From Adiantum capillus-veneris (lineage: Eukaryota > Streptophyta > Polypodiopsida > Polypodiales > Pteridaceae), in NCBI GenBank assembly GCA_014529385.2, contig CM043957.1, positions 66,606,003 to 66,670,002 on the forward strand: DNA of 64,000 nucleotides. Direction: 5' to 3'. Numbering within the stretch: the stretch's first letter is position 1; every line of letters starts with the position of its first letter. The notes beneath the pieces were generated by a model that saw nothing but the letters and a program-made list of their open reading frames with translations, was not told where the DNA came from and searched no databases. The translations under genes and the position numbers were made by a program. Positions 33,491 through 44,607 of this stretch are shown piece after piece.

Positions 33491-36400
33491 ATGTCTGACG
33501 GTTTCAGTCAGATTGTTACTGAGAAGCTTGAGAAAAATAACTACCCTGCATGGAAGTTCAGAATAACAAATTTCCTAAAAGGAAAAGGTTATTGGGACTA
33601 TGTAGAAGGAGACAATGAAAAGGAACCAGAGATTCCCGAGGCAAATGCTACAGCAGAACAAAGGAAAGCTTTGAGGGAATGGAAACAAGGCTCGAGCAAA
33701 GTGATGTATTGGCTTCCTATGAGCATTACAGATGCATGATGGGCTATCTACAGGATGCTAAACCCCCCGCCATTGCATGGAAAAACTTAGGCAGAGTGTT
33801 CGAGGTGAACACCAAGGCTAGGAAGCTTCAACTAAAGTCGGAGCTAAATCAGGTTAAGAGGAACAACCTCTCCATCAACGATTATGCTTTGAAGATCAAG
33901 AGTATCATCGAGGCTCTTGGATCTATTAAAGTCTCAGTGGAAGATGATGACATTGTCCGTGCATGCTTGGATGGTCTAGGAGATGAGTATGTACATTTCA
34001 GGTCTTCCATGAATACAAGAGACGACATCCTTGTATTCCAAGATTTGATTTCTATGCTTATTCTTGAGGAGAAGAACCTTGAAACATCTTCTTCTCATGG
34101 CAGAAATAATTCTGAACAGGCCTTCTATTCTCACTCCAACAGAGGTAGAGGTAGAGTTAGAGGTCGTGGTCGAGGCCCAAGGGGTTGCAGGGGCCAATTT
34201 CAAGAAGGTCAATCAAATCAAAACAATACAGGTGGTAGGGGAAACCAGTCTCAAGGCAAGGGGAGTCAAAGAGGTCGTGGTGCAGGATCAAGCAGGCAGC
34301 AACATACTGCAGATAGCAGAGAATGTTGGACTTGTGGTGAAAGAGGTCACATGTCACGTGACTGTCCAAAGGGAAAAGCAAGTGGAAAGAGAGAACAGGG
34401 AAACTATGCATCTACTAGCAGAGATGCAGATGACAGCAAAAACGAGCGCATGTTTGTTATGCATCATGTAATGAATACAATGACTGCAGAGAATTCCACC
34501 CAAGATGATGTTTGGTATGTGAATTCAGGTGCCTCTAATCACATGACGTCTCGTGGAGAGTGGTTTAGAGATATGCGCAAACTAGATGTGTCAGGCTATG
34601 TGCAGACAAGAGATGACACAGCTCACCCCATTGCTCATGTAGGGGACATACCTCTAAATACGAAGAGTGGGAAATCAAAGTACTTAGCAGATGTACTTTA
34701 TGTCCCAAACATTACAAAGAATATTGTTTCTGTTGGACAAATGGTTAAGCAGGGTTTGCAGGTTCTCTTCAATCCAAATGGCTGTTATGTAGAAGATTTC
34801 CAGAATGGCTGTAAGCTGATCACAGCAGGAAAATGTGTGGGCAGAATGTTTACACTGAATGTAGACATGCCTAAGGTAAAAGCTGCATTATTTGCACAAG
34901 GCACAGGTGTTGTGGCTGATGTTGACATTTGGCACAAACGCATTGGCCATGTCAATGAGCAGAGATTGCGCAGCATGCAATCAAAAAAGATTGTAAAAGG
35001 TTTGCCCAAATTCAAGGTGGATGGTATGCATAAAGTGTGTGCAGCATGCCAATTTGGAAAACAGTCAAAGGGATCATTTCCACATGAGCGCAATGTATGT
35101 AAAAAGCCACTTGAGGTGGTGCACACAGATGTTTGGGGTCCAACCGATACTGCAAGTATACATGGTTGCAGGTATTATGTCTCTTTCATTGATGACCATA
35201 CAAGGAAAGTATGGGTCTACTTCATGCGTAACAAAAGTGAAGTGTTTGGTCACTTTCAAGACTTCAAAGTCATGATTGAGAAGGAGACAGATATGCAAAT
35301 CAAGACATTGAGGTCAGATGGAGGGGGAGAGTACTTCTCCAATGATTTTTTATATTTTCTGTGAATGCATGGTATACGCAGGCAGTTTACATGCAGATAT
35401 ACTCCACAGCAGAATGGGGTCGCAGAAAGGAAAAACATACACATTGCAGAGGTTGCACGTGCATTGATGAATGAGAAGAACATGCCTCATCATTTCTGGG
35501 CTGAAGCTGTAAATACAGATGCGTACATTATGAACAGGACACCTACAGTTGCGGTGCATGATGTAACACCTGAGGAAAAGTTTACAGGTACAAAGCCTAA
35601 TTTGGCACACTTGAAAGTGTTTGGCTGCATAGCTTACGTGCATGTACCAGATGAGTTGCGTAGGAAATTGGATCCTAAAGCAGAGAAATGTATTCTTGTG
35701 GGATATTCCCTTGAACAAAAGGGGTACAGGTGCTACAATCCTACTACACGAGAATTACGAGTGAGCAGAGATGTAGTCTTTGATGAGATGAGCAGTTGGT
35801 ACAGTAATGCACATGGCACTATTGGGGCTGATGTAAAAGATGATGTGGTTGTACAAAATGTGAGGCCACAGTCACAGGTTTTGAGTGGACCACAAGAGTC
35901 CTCTTCTCGTGGCTCTGTTGAGAAGCCATGGAATGGTAGACTACGTACGCAGGTTACTCCACCAGTAGGTACAGGGAATGTATCACGAAAAGGAAAGGAA
36001 AAGGTTGATGAACCTCCCTTTATGGCTGATGCATCATCAGGGTTTTCACATGTAGACATGGATTCGGATGGTTCAAAACAAAGTCTTGATGAGGAATTTG
36101 GAATTCCGGCTGTCAGGAGGACACCTGGTGTAAGGAAAGTACAAGAAGATGCTAGAGGGAAAAGGAGTGACCCAGGACCGCGCAGATCTAACAGAGTCAG
36201 AAATCCAGTTCAGAAATTGACTTATGATGGGTATCTAGCGCATCACCAAGCCTACATGGCTAAGGTGATACAGGATGTGGAGCCCACATGTTTTGAGGAT
36301 GCAGTTGGAAATGTGCATTGGGATGATGCAATGAATGAAGAGATGGCTGCAATGGAAGCAAACGACACATGGGAGTTGGTGCCATTGCCAAGTGGCAAGA

Positions 36401-37848
36401 AAGCTATTGGCTGTAAATGGGTGTATAAAACCAAGCATAAGGCTGATGGTAACATTGAGCGTCACAAGGCAAGGCTGGTCGCAAAGGGCTATGCAAAGAC
36501 GTATGGCATAGACTATGAGGAGACATTTGCTCCAGTGGCAAAGATGACGACTGTGAGAGCTGTCATAGCAGTGGCTGCATCTAGAGGATGGATTATGCAT
36601 CAAATGGATGTAAAGAATGCCTTCTTGAATAGTGAGTTTCAAGAGGAAGTGTATATGGATCAGCCACCTGGTTATGTCGATCCAGGTTACCCAGATTATG
36701 TATGCAGACTTCTCAAAGCTTTGTATGGTTTGAAGCAGGGCTCTAGAGCATGGTATGATAGGATTGCCAAGTATCTTGTCAGTATTGGGTTTAGGAGAGC
36801 TCATGCTGATCATTCACTCTATGTGCGTGAGAGTGATGTGGGGATTGTGGTCATTACCATATATGTAGATGACCTTATTATTGTGGGTGATAATGCTATG
36901 GAGATTGACCATGTGAAGGGTCTTCTCAAACAGGAGTTTGAAATGAAAGATTTGGGCGAGTTGCACTACTTTCTTGGCATTGAGGTGATCAGGACTCTAG
37001 AGGGTGTATGGCTGTCACAGAGACAGTATGCTTTGGACATGTTGTCAAAGTATGGTATGGCTGATTGTAAGCCAATTTCTATTCCCTTGGATGTGAATGC
37101 AAAGCTGAGTGCAGAGAAGGCTGATGTTGTTGAGGATGTCAAGATGTACAGGAAGATTGTGGGTAGTCTAATCTACTTGACTATCACGAGGCCAGACTTG
37201 AGCTACACAGTAGGCTTGGAGAGTCAGTTCATGCAGCTTCCAAGGAAGCCACATTTGGATGGAGTACGATGCACACTTCGGTATGTGCAAGGGACTCTTG
37301 ACTACGCATTGTTCTATGCAACAGATGCGCCATTAGCATTGTATGGGTATACAGATGCAGATTCGGCAGGTAGCATTGTTGATAGGAGATCTACAAGTGG
37401 CTTCATGTTCTCTTTTGGGAGTGCTGCTGTTACTTGGAGCAGCAAAAAGCAGCCTACGGTTGCTTTATCGAGCACAGAGGCCGAGTACAGAGGTGCAGCA
37501 GTTGCGGCGTGCGAGGTAGCTTGGCTACACACATTACTTGAGGACTTGGGAGTGCGGGTGGACTAGCAGATTGTCATCCATAGTGACAACCTGAGCAGCA
37601 TGCAGTTGGCTAGGAACCCAGTGTTCCATGCCAGGACCAAGCACATAGAGGTCCATTACCACTACGTTCGAGAGCGAGTGTTGGCGGGCGACATCGACTT
37701 GGTCTACGTCAGCATAGAGGAGCAAATAGCAAATATCTTTACCAAGGCCCTCAGAGCTGAGAAGCTTCGACGTTTCTGGACTATGCTTGGACTCTGCAAC
37801 ATGCAGAGCTCGAGGGGGAGTGTTGAGATGTCGAGCTCTACATCTTGA
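33491..37848 (+). pseudogene. copia gag-pol polyprotein, four lesions
   Basis: The frame starts MSDGFSQIVTEKL at 33491. gag: a net one-base loss near 33736 moves the frame from the first 82 residues to the next ORF (33679-35364). The zinc knuckle CWTCGERGHMSRDC is at 34324-34365. Protease: the active site reads WYVNSGAS, so the catalytic Asp codon at 34522-34524 is Asn. Integrase: zinc domain (WHKRIGH ... CAACQFG) at about 34930-35060, core with TDVWG, RSDGGGEY and PQQNGVAERKN, split by a TGA at 35362-35364. RT: ID-type segments at 36400-36750 with YVDDL at 36862-36876. RNase H: ALSSTEAEYRGA, then TAG at 37564-37566 before the HSDNLSSMQLARNPVFHART end. The remaining frame runs into the 3' LTR. 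Confidence 0.95.
37807..37820 (+). promoter_or_regulatory. Polypurine tract of copia element
   Basis: GAGCTCGAGGGGGAG (last 14 bases within these limits) ends one base before the TGTTGAG of the 3' LTR. Confidence 0.85.
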
Positions 37849-38141
37849 GCTGGCATCCACTACGAGTCTTGGCCGCTTACGATATTTACTCACTGGCGCG
37901 TTAGGTGACCGACACGGAGGATCTCTGCTAGTTATTCTACAGCTGGACTACACTTATAGTGCCAGCCTAGTACGCTTCTAGCGAGTTCACACTTAGTGAC
38001 CGCATGTACATATGTGCTACTTTTCAGTTTTAGCACTTAGTCATTTTGTACTCTCTTTTCTGTACGAAGAAGAAGAAGCTTTCCATCTCTGTGTGCTTTG
38101 TGCTTATCTTGTGTAGCTCTCTTGCATCCTCTTTCTTTACA
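37821..38141 (+). repeat. 3' LTR of copia element
   Basis: 321 bp, colinear with the 5' LTR, 11 substitutions by eye. It is followed by the TGGGA target duplication. Confidence 0.95.
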
Positions 38142-38146
38142 TGGGA

Positions 38147-38950
38147 GCTACCATTGCTCTATCTTCAAGCACCAAGACAAAGCTTGCATTTCTAGCTACT
38201 ACCATTCCTGCTTGGGAAGCTACTAGGGGTGGGCTTTAAAGTTGTGAGAGATTACTTGGAATCTCCCAGTTCATACTTGGTACCTTGGTAGCTACCTATG
38301 GTAGCTTGCTAGTTACATGTGCTAGCTTGCTAGCTACCTGTGCTAGCTTGGTAGCTACCAACAATAGCTTACTAGGTACCAGTCATGGCTAGCTACCTGC
38401 CAGCACTAGCTAGCTAGCATTAGAGAAAATTTGAACTCTCAAAGGGGCCCCATAAGGAGGTTTGAATTTACCTCTCTTGTCCAAAGTGGGCAACCTAGAG
38501 AACTACATGAACACTTTGTCAAAACCCTATCAACCAACATATCATTGGAAAGATCTTAGAAAGTAGGTTCTAAATCCCCAAACTTCGATAAATTTTAGGT
38601 TGGTCTGTAGAAGTTATGGTCTCCCCACTGAAGATGAAACATGGAGAGAGACTCCTTTTATAAGATGGAGTTGTCACATCAAAAAATGGAATCTTCTTGA
38701 ATATATGGAATCCGATGGCATGCTATATATCAATGGATAGATCTCGATGAGTATGTTCTAAATCCAAAAGGTCCAACAAGTTTTGATCTCATTTGTAGAA
38801 AAATTACCGTGCACCTGTTTTGGACAAGAGTGAGAAAGTCAAAGTCCTTATAGGACCCATTTGAGAGTCTAAAATTTCCCTAATGCTAGCTCGTAGCACT
38901 AGCTAGCTAGCCACCATAACTAGCTAGCTAGCTAGGTACTAGTTCTACTA
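38147..38950. repeat. GCTAGC/TAGCTA-rich spacer, right of copia insertion
   Basis: Dense words such as TAGCTACC, GCTAGCTTG and CTAGCTAGCTAG at 38280-38420 and 38880-38945, with unique DNA between. It continues the target sequence seen at 32630-32850. Self-complementary GCTAGC makes many small hairpins possible. Confidence 0.7.
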
Positions 38951-39001
38951 GTGGTAGCATAGTATCTTTTAGAGATATTTAAAAAGGTAGATGCCATTAG
39001 G

Positions 39002-39200
39002 CTCTCGGGGTTCACCGTTCAGTACCCCCCCATGTAATGTGTGTTCGCATGGTATAAAAAAAACCCCTCTTTTAACATATCTGTTTATAAAAACCCTTTA
39101 TTCTAATGTATCTTTGTTAAATTGCCTAAAAGTTTTGCGTTTTAAACCCCTCCTTTTGAACTTACATTATACATTAACAAGATTACATAGTGCCCCAAAC
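39002..39200 (-). repeat. MITE-like dispersed repeat, copy D
   Basis: Reverse-complement of copy C. Plus-strand start CTCGGGGTTCACCGTTCAGT matches the inverted right end of copy C. The interior AACATAT..GTTTATAAAAACCC mirrors copy C, and the end TACATAGTGCCCCAAA mirrors GGGGTTTCACTATA. About 200 bp. Confidence 0.75.
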
Positions 39201-39700
39201 TATCAAGCTAGGTAATAGTGTCAACAAGGCTGGTGATTAGCAAGGGAATCTTGGTGGCTATAAGTGCCCAACTATAATATTCCTTTTGTTTTAAAGTGTC
39301 ACCCCCTTGTCAACTTGCAGGGTGTAATGCTTATGAAGGTCAATGATGGACTTGTATGGTTTATATGATGGTAGATCCTAATGATGGCAAAAAATTTGAT
39401 TTCATGGATGACAATGCCATGGCCATAGGTTCGAGCATGAAATCGTGCCCCTTGCATCCCAATGCTAAAGGCCCTAATACTATTCGACATATGGAGGCTG
39501 AAACTAAAAACGAAGATGTGATTTTGGGGGACAATGTGGATATTAATAGCCAAATGTAAAAGGATGCTAACAGGTGAGATGGAAGTTGGGAGAGATAACT
39601 GAGCATCTACTACCAGAGAGCGAGGATGTTGCTAGAGGGAGTCCAATGCTACTGGAAATGCTGGTGATATTGAAGAAAGGAAAAAAAAGAAAGATGAAAG

Positions 39701-39782
39701 GTATGTTTATAGTTTTTTTTATTAATGCTAGAAGATGTGCTAACAAATTCGTGAGCCTCTCTTAATCCTGTTCTTGTTGCAG
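39701..39782 (+). other. GT-AG intron in the phosphatase-like gene
   Basis: The donor AAAG|GTATGT at 39700/39701 and acceptor TTGTTGCAG ending 39782 remove 82 bp. Across the junction a frame reads DIEERKKKKDERTIKKQRPP and continues SSNEVYEEASFNVVEDVG, a coherent charged exon. This shows the locus derives from a spliced host-type gene. Confidence 0.6.
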
Positions 39783-40168
39783 AACCATCAAAAAGCAACG
39801 TCCTCCAACTTCAAGCAATGAGGTATATGAAGAGGCATCTTTCAATGTTGTTGAAGACGTGGGAAGAAAATGTGTCTACAAAACCAGAGTCAAAAAAAGA
39901 CTCTAACCCTAGCTATTTTTGTATTTTGGCCATGACTAGCTCTACCCTTTTTTGGATTTTGCATTTTGCAACTTTGTATTGAAGCTGTTGCCTTAAATAT
40001 TATGATTACTTTGAGCCAATGATTACGAGGTTGCCTTTTTGCCTCTAATTAGTTTCTATCTTGTTATTGGTGTTTGTATGTTTTGAAGCTGCCTCTTTGA
40101 ATCCCAATGTGGATTGAGTTATTGAAATGGTAGAAAAGTGTAGAGTTGAAGATAAAATGGACAAATGT

Positions 40169-40365
40169 GGTGTTGATACTGGTGGCAAACAATCTACTGG
40201 TGACCAGGAAGTGAAAGTTGATGATGTGGAAGATATTGGTGCTGGTACTTGTGGCAACCAATGTAATGTTGACCAAGACCCAAAAGTCAATGATGTAGAA
40301 GACTCTGGTGTTGATACTGGTGGCATCCAATTTATTGATGATAACGAAGTTGGTGATGAGGTGGA
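40169..40365 (+). repeat. 69-bp in-frame coding repeat (23 residues, nearly three units)
   Basis: Units start at 40169, 40238 and 40307. Each encodes G-x-D/G-T-x-G-x-Q ... D-Q-(E/D)-x-K-V-(D/N)-D-V-E-D, strongly acidic. Exact multiples of three and maintained frame fit a former protein spacer region. Confidence 0.75.
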
Positions 40366-40947
40366 TGCATGATTCCCAAAGAGCAGTATTGGATACCCCT
40401 ATGGAAGAATCCAAAAATATTCCTTTTTGAGTACCATCCCCATCAATAATTCTTGACATAAATGGTGTCTTGCTAACATCTGTATGTGACAAGATTTACT
40501 AGCTAGTGCCTGCTTACTGGAACCAACTTAATGTTGCGCAAGTGAGAAAAGGGTTTCACACAGAACTTAAAAAGGATGCACCAGCATTATTGGAATGGTG
40601 CCTCAGTCACTTTGATGTGTATATACAGACTTGTTGTCAGTTGCAAAGGATAAACGAATATTGAGTGTGTGCTTTCCCAAAATTTGGAAGCAGTTTGCTA
40701 CTATCCTTGCACAGGGTTTGCACCATAGTAACAGGGAACGGGCGGAACGGACCCTAAATGTTCCGAAACGGCGTTCCGAACGGGTCTCGCTCTCGAAATG
40801 GAGTCGGGAACGGAACACCGTTCCGGAACGGGGTGTAACCGGAACGGCGACCCGGAACGGGGGGGAACGGGGCGGAACGGCACCCGGAACGGCGGAACGG
40901 GAATCCGGAACGGTCAAACCAAAAAGTCAACTTTTTTCACTAGCTAT

Positions 40948-41085
40948 TTGGGGGCATGTTTGGGGCTATTGGGGGCTATTTGGGGTCAGATTTGGGGCTA
41001 TTTGGAGGGCTGATTTGGGGCTATTTGGAGGGCTGATTTGGGGCTGTTTGGGGGCTATTTAGAGGGCTGATTTGGGGCTGTTTGG
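40948..41085. repeat. Minisatellite inside the hAT element
   Basis: Units of about 24 bp built from GGGGCTATTTGGAGGGCTGATTT, with shorter GGGGCTATT variants at the left. About five units. Confidence 0.8.
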
Positions 41086-41287
41086 ACTCTGGAGGCTCGT
41101 CTCACCTCCTCCTCAAGCTCTCAACATCTCTACTGAGCTACTCTCCTTGCTAAAGCTTTAAGCTTGGACATGGAGCTCTGGCTTCTTTCTGTTTCTTTTT
41201 GGCGGAAAGCACAACACCCTCAAAGAACAAATGTGGCTTCTACCTCTCTTTCTCAAGCTCCATCCCTCCCTCTTGTGTCTCAAGCTC

Positions 41288-41289
41288 CA

Positions 41290-41366
<77 letters not shown>
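41288..41366. repeat. (CT)n microsatellite inside the hAT element
   Basis: About 38 CT units. It generates spurious Ser-Leu and Arg-Glu frames on the two strands. Confidence 0.95.
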
Positions 41367-41368
<2 letters not shown>

Positions 41369-41980
41369 AGACAAACTCCATCCTTGTCTCAAGCTCTGTC
41401 ATCGTAGAACATGTGTAAATATGGCTCTAATTAGGATGGTCGAATTCAAAAGCTTAGCTTACATATGAGCCTATAATACATATAATATATGTAGTTTCTT
41501 TGGTCTACCGTTCCGGCCCCGTTCCCGTTCCGGCCCCTCTCCTCCCTCCCGTTCCCGTCCCGTTCCGCACCCTACTGTTCCCGTTCCCCGTTCCCGTTCT
41601 GGGTAACTATGGTTTGCACACTAGAGAAAGACTTTGGAGGACCAGGGGGTAAACTTGTGTTCCACAAGAACTTGTAGACATTTTTGGAGGTCAAGGAGTG
41701 GATCACTCCTCAAAACACAGTGATGGTGGACGACTCAAAGTACAAGATGCTATTTAACACTCCTGTCACATCATGTGTGGTGAAGAAAATGGAAGAACAA
41801 GGTTCCTTGGATATGAGGTTATATATGTCTGGAACGCTGTGAGTTTGGTTAGAGAGGTGGATTTTTTCTCCTGATCGACCACAGTTTGCTAGAATGAACA
41901 AATTTTCAAGACAATTTGATAATGAGGATAGAGACCTAACTTGCGAATGGCGGGAGAAGTATCAATATTTTCCAATTTAA

Positions 41981-42240
41981 ATGCCATGTGGAAGTGAAAA
42001 GACATTGTAACTTTGACTTGTAATGGAATATACTTATGTACCCCCTCCCCCCTGTATAGTGTATGCCATACTTCATGCCACATGGCAGTGGAAAAACATT
42101 GTAATGGCTTTGTTTTGTAATGTAGCACTCTATTATGCCACATGGTAGTGAAAAAATTGTAATTACTTTTCTTTGGTAGATGGACCACTGTGTTTATTGA
42201 TGGAACATATTTTTGTATCCCCTCATAGTATATGTCTTTT
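41981..42240 (+). repeat. Three-fold imperfect repeat after the phosphatase-like frame
   Basis: ATGCCA(C/T)(A/G)TGG(A/C/T)AGTG(G)AAAA followed by ATTGTAA and CTTTG-like words recurs at about 41982, 42077 and 42135. It directly follows the stop at 41980, so it may be decayed 3' untranslated sequence. Confidence 0.55.
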
Positions 42241-42960
42241 GTTATGGAATCGGAGGAGCTATACCTTTTTGTACTTCTATGGAATCTAGGTAATAACCAT
42301 GTACAGATCTGTTGAGTTTGTTCTTTTTTTTAAGGAAAGAAACATCTATATACCGCTGTGTACAAGAGAGCCTTAGAGATGCTAAAAATATAGCCTGTCT
42401 CCGAGGATGTACCATACTAAGAAACGAGTGCATCATAACATCTCTGCCACTATGTCTACCTCCTCAAGGTGTGTATGGGAGGAGTGCAAAATAAACCACT
42501 GGGTGGCCAGAAGTGCCTCTGGATCTGGCCTCTAAAAAATCTAGAAAACATACACAATCTGGCCCATCGTCTGACAAAAGAATGCCTACGCTCTCCCCAA
42601 CTACCATCGAGGATCTTGATAGTGACTCCCATTGACTACGTAATGAATGTATCTTATCAACCCAAATGTCAGTGAGAATGTCCACTCTAGTTGGTCACTA
42701 TGTACCTAGGATGTGACAACAGCGAGCACCATACGTTCCAAAGGGTAATGCTGACCACGGTGCTAAAAATCTCATCTCGATACCAAGGATTATCTTGTAT
42801 GCTGAGAGTCCCCCTTTGGTAGCCTGTAGTTGTGAGCATAAAGACTGTATCTGATCCATCTCCCTCAAAGAACAAGTGAATCCTCGATAAACGCATCAAC
42901 CAAGAAACTCCTCCCAATTCTGCTAAATTTCTTCTACGGGTGTGTGTGTACTTTCAACAT
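42240..42960 (-). pseudogene. LINE-type non-LTR retrotransposon ORF2 C-terminal remnant
   Basis: On the minus strand the 42687-42917 frame contains STVVSITLWNVWCSLLSHP, resembling the conserved leucine-tryptophan segment after the zinc-finger region of plant LINE ORF2. The next frame (42464-42685) gives DILTDIWVDKIHSLRSQWES. A further shifted frame reads HFWPPSGLF before the likely 3' end near 42240. Order and spacing fit a LINE tail. RT itself is absent. Family recognition is from motif memory, so moderate. Confidence 0.45.
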
Positions 42961-43176
42961 TTCCTTACTTCCTGCTTCTACTATATAAAATTGTATTTGG
43001 TATTGTGCATACATATTTGTCTACAAAGAAAATTATGTAGACATCATTGAGAAGCTTCAAGAGAGATCACTTTTTGGGTCCTTTATGAACAACAAAGTAA
43101 ATCAGTGAACCAGTACATAAAGTGAGGGAAATTTGTATGGAGAGTTAAAAGATCAATTGAATTAAGATCATAAAAG

Positions 43177-44445
43177 CTACACATCATATGGAGCGCTATT
43201 ATAAATAGCCTTATATGCTTCTGAGTAAATCAAGAATGTACTCCTAGATTGAGATTTTTCCATTGGGATCTTGATGGCTCTTACAAGGTGGGATTGCAAG
43301 CTAGCTTCAGGTTTACTTTGTAATAGCTTGAGCTCATAGGGACTTTTTTTTTCTTGTTCATACCAAAGTCCCTTGATAATAAATAAACCAACATGGAAAA
43401 CATTCCCCCATGCATCTATTATCAAGGTTTGAGTCATTTGCTTCTCACTTGTGCATTTCAAGACAAAGAAATCTGCAAACTCCTCATTGTCATGAGGAGC
43501 TATGACAACAGAATTGTCACTGATGTGGAGGGCATCGCTCAAAACATCATGGTGGACCTCATATGCAAAATTGCACCTTAATCATGAGGTTTGACATTTT
43601 CACTAGGTTCAAGGGTAATGTACTCCCACTTCCAAACATGTGCATTATTAGAACATCTTCTCCAATGGCCTTGCAGACAAGAAATACAAAAGCAAGAGAA
43701 TTGCATGCACCTAAGAGCTTTTCCATATGTTAAGAAGTATCCACGGACATAATGTAACCAACGAAATCCATCCATATATTTGCAATTACAATAGTTTCTC
43801 CTATGAACATCACATTCCTTCACCTCCCAAAACACCCTTGTCACTGACCGTGCTTTGGAAGCATATATATGTGGTGATAGCCCCATCAGACATAGTCTCT
43901 CTCAATAATGTAACTACATCTGCTTCACATTGCAATTTTCAACAGTCTAGCTTCAATTGTTCATGAGTCAAATGTCTCTTGATATCCACACCTCTACCAT
44001 CGTGCTCACCCTTCCCATGACTTGAACCCGAGAAATTCCACATCATTTTCAAACTTGTGAGAGTCCCATACCGGGCAACAAAGGAGAATGGTCTTTTTTC
44101 TTTGAGCTGTGAGGTAGCACCATATGACGACACACAATGCTCCTTTAGCAATACACCAATGTCCTTTAACAAACCATGATGGAGCATGAAGAAATGTTGA
44201 ACAAAAAGCGTTTCATGAGTTTTATCATCATAAATATAGAAGTGATAGTACTACTGGACACTCCCTTCTATTTGCAAATACGTAATGTGAACAAAGAGTA
44301 TAACCTAGCAAGATAACTAGTGCATTGATTGAATCTGATTTTGTTCCTCGAATGTGTAGTTCTCAGAAAAGTCCACAACTTACATTACCACGCCATTAGG
44401 GAAGTGACGTAGACACTCCTTGAATTGTTTAGCCTGCCATCTCTA
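43177..44445 (-). pseudogene. Unclassified transposase-like or host gene, C-terminal part
   Basis: Minus-strand pieces in order: (44440-44170) WQAKQFKECLRHFPNG, VVDFSENYTFEEQNQIQSMH and ETLFVQHFFMLHHGL. Then (44187-43939) FSFVARYGTLTSLKMMWNFS followed by GSSHGKGEHDGRGVDIKRHL. Next (43886-43578) a Cys/His-rich stretch CNCKYMDG...SCFCISCLQGHWRRCSNNAHVWKW. Finally (43542-43177) a chain with ADFFVLKCTSEK, DAWGNVFHVGLFIIKGLWYE and SHLVRAIKIPM, ending AIYNSAPYDV. Acidic VDFSENY and the GKG-HDG-G-KR motif look catalytic. I cannot name the family. A transposase or a domesticated derivative is possible. Confidence 0.5.
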
Positions 44446-44587
44446 TGTTGAGCTTATATGTGAAGCTACTCAATATATGGCTTCTCTATATATGGCACCC
44501 AGGTCCCCTCTATATATACATCATCTCATGTGTGTATTCTACACACTTTGGGGTTCTACTTCTGTGTTCTCTCCTTCTCTCTCAACA
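44446..44587 (+). repeat. 5' LTR of the non-autonomous LTR element
   Basis: 142 bp, TG...CA. Contains CTCTATATATAC as a TATA candidate. The extra 15 bp relative to the 3' LTR lies between CTC and TATATATGG words, consistent with slippage or deletion between short repeats. Confidence 0.9.
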
Positions 44588-44601
44588 TGGTATCAGAGCA
44601 G
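44588..44601 (+). promoter_or_regulatory. Primer-binding site, initiator Met tRNA
   Basis: TGGTATCAGAGCAG follows the LTR with no spacer and matches the plant initiator-Met tRNA complement. Confidence 0.95.
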
Positions 44602-44607
44602 TACGTT

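Larger units (their letters stand above)
32857..38141 (+). mobile_element. Complete Ty1/copia LTR retrotransposon, 5285 bp
   Basis: Two 321-bp LTRs (32857-33177, 37821-38141) begin TGTTGAGATG and end TTTACA. The flanking 5-bp target duplication is TGGGA (32852-32856 and 38142-38146). A primer site and polypurine tract sit at the expected places, and a single gag-pol frame fills the interior. By eye the LTRs differ at 11 of 321 positions (about 3.4%) without indels: eight transitions and three transversions. Structurally complete, but coding is disabled by a frameshift, two stops and a protease active-site change. Confidence 0.97.
40716..41619. mobile_element. hAT-type non-autonomous element, 888 bp (40724-41611), with 8-bp target duplications
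   Basis: GTTTGCAC flanks the element exactly at 40716-40723 and 41612-41619. Termini are inverted: CATAGTAACAGGGAACGGG on the left, CATAGTTACCCAGAACGGG read inward from the right. Subterminal arms carry eleven exact GGAACGG on the left (40736-40915) and seven exact CCGTTCC on the right (41508-41600) by eye. An 8-bp duplication plus short inverted ends and clustered subterminal motifs is diagnostic of hAT. No transposase is encoded, so movement would need a transposase in trans. It interrupts the phosphatase-like pseudogene. Confidence 0.93.
39330..41980 (+). pseudogene. Decayed FCP1/NLI-interacting-factor-like (HAD) phosphatase gene, interrupted by a hAT element
   Basis: One plus-strand frame from about 40405 to the TAA at 41978-41980 carries HAD phosphatase landmarks. 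These are motif I as IILDINGVLLTS near 40445 (family Asp-x-Asn-Gly-x-Leu), a FHTELKKDAPALLEWCLSHF helix followed by DVYIQ, and TVMVDDSKYKMLFN near 41720-41765 (the Asp-Asp-Ser motif). The frame ends at EWREKYQYFPI. The hAT element at 40724-41611 interrupts it, and counting one target copy the frame continues exactly across. Stops at 40498, 40663, 41671 and 41841 show decay. Upstream are an acidic repeat region (40127-40370, joined after a frameshift) and Lys-rich exons. Members of this family act on phosphorylated protein tails such as RNA polymerase II CTD. This copy is not functional. Confidence 0.65.

Noticed and set aside
35350-37893. Many minus-strand frames (up to 192 residues) across the copia element
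   Set aside because: Antisense shadows of the gag-pol frame.
41158-41468. Frames of Ser-Leu or Arg-Glu repeats
   Set aside because: They are translations of the (CT)n tract inside the hAT element.
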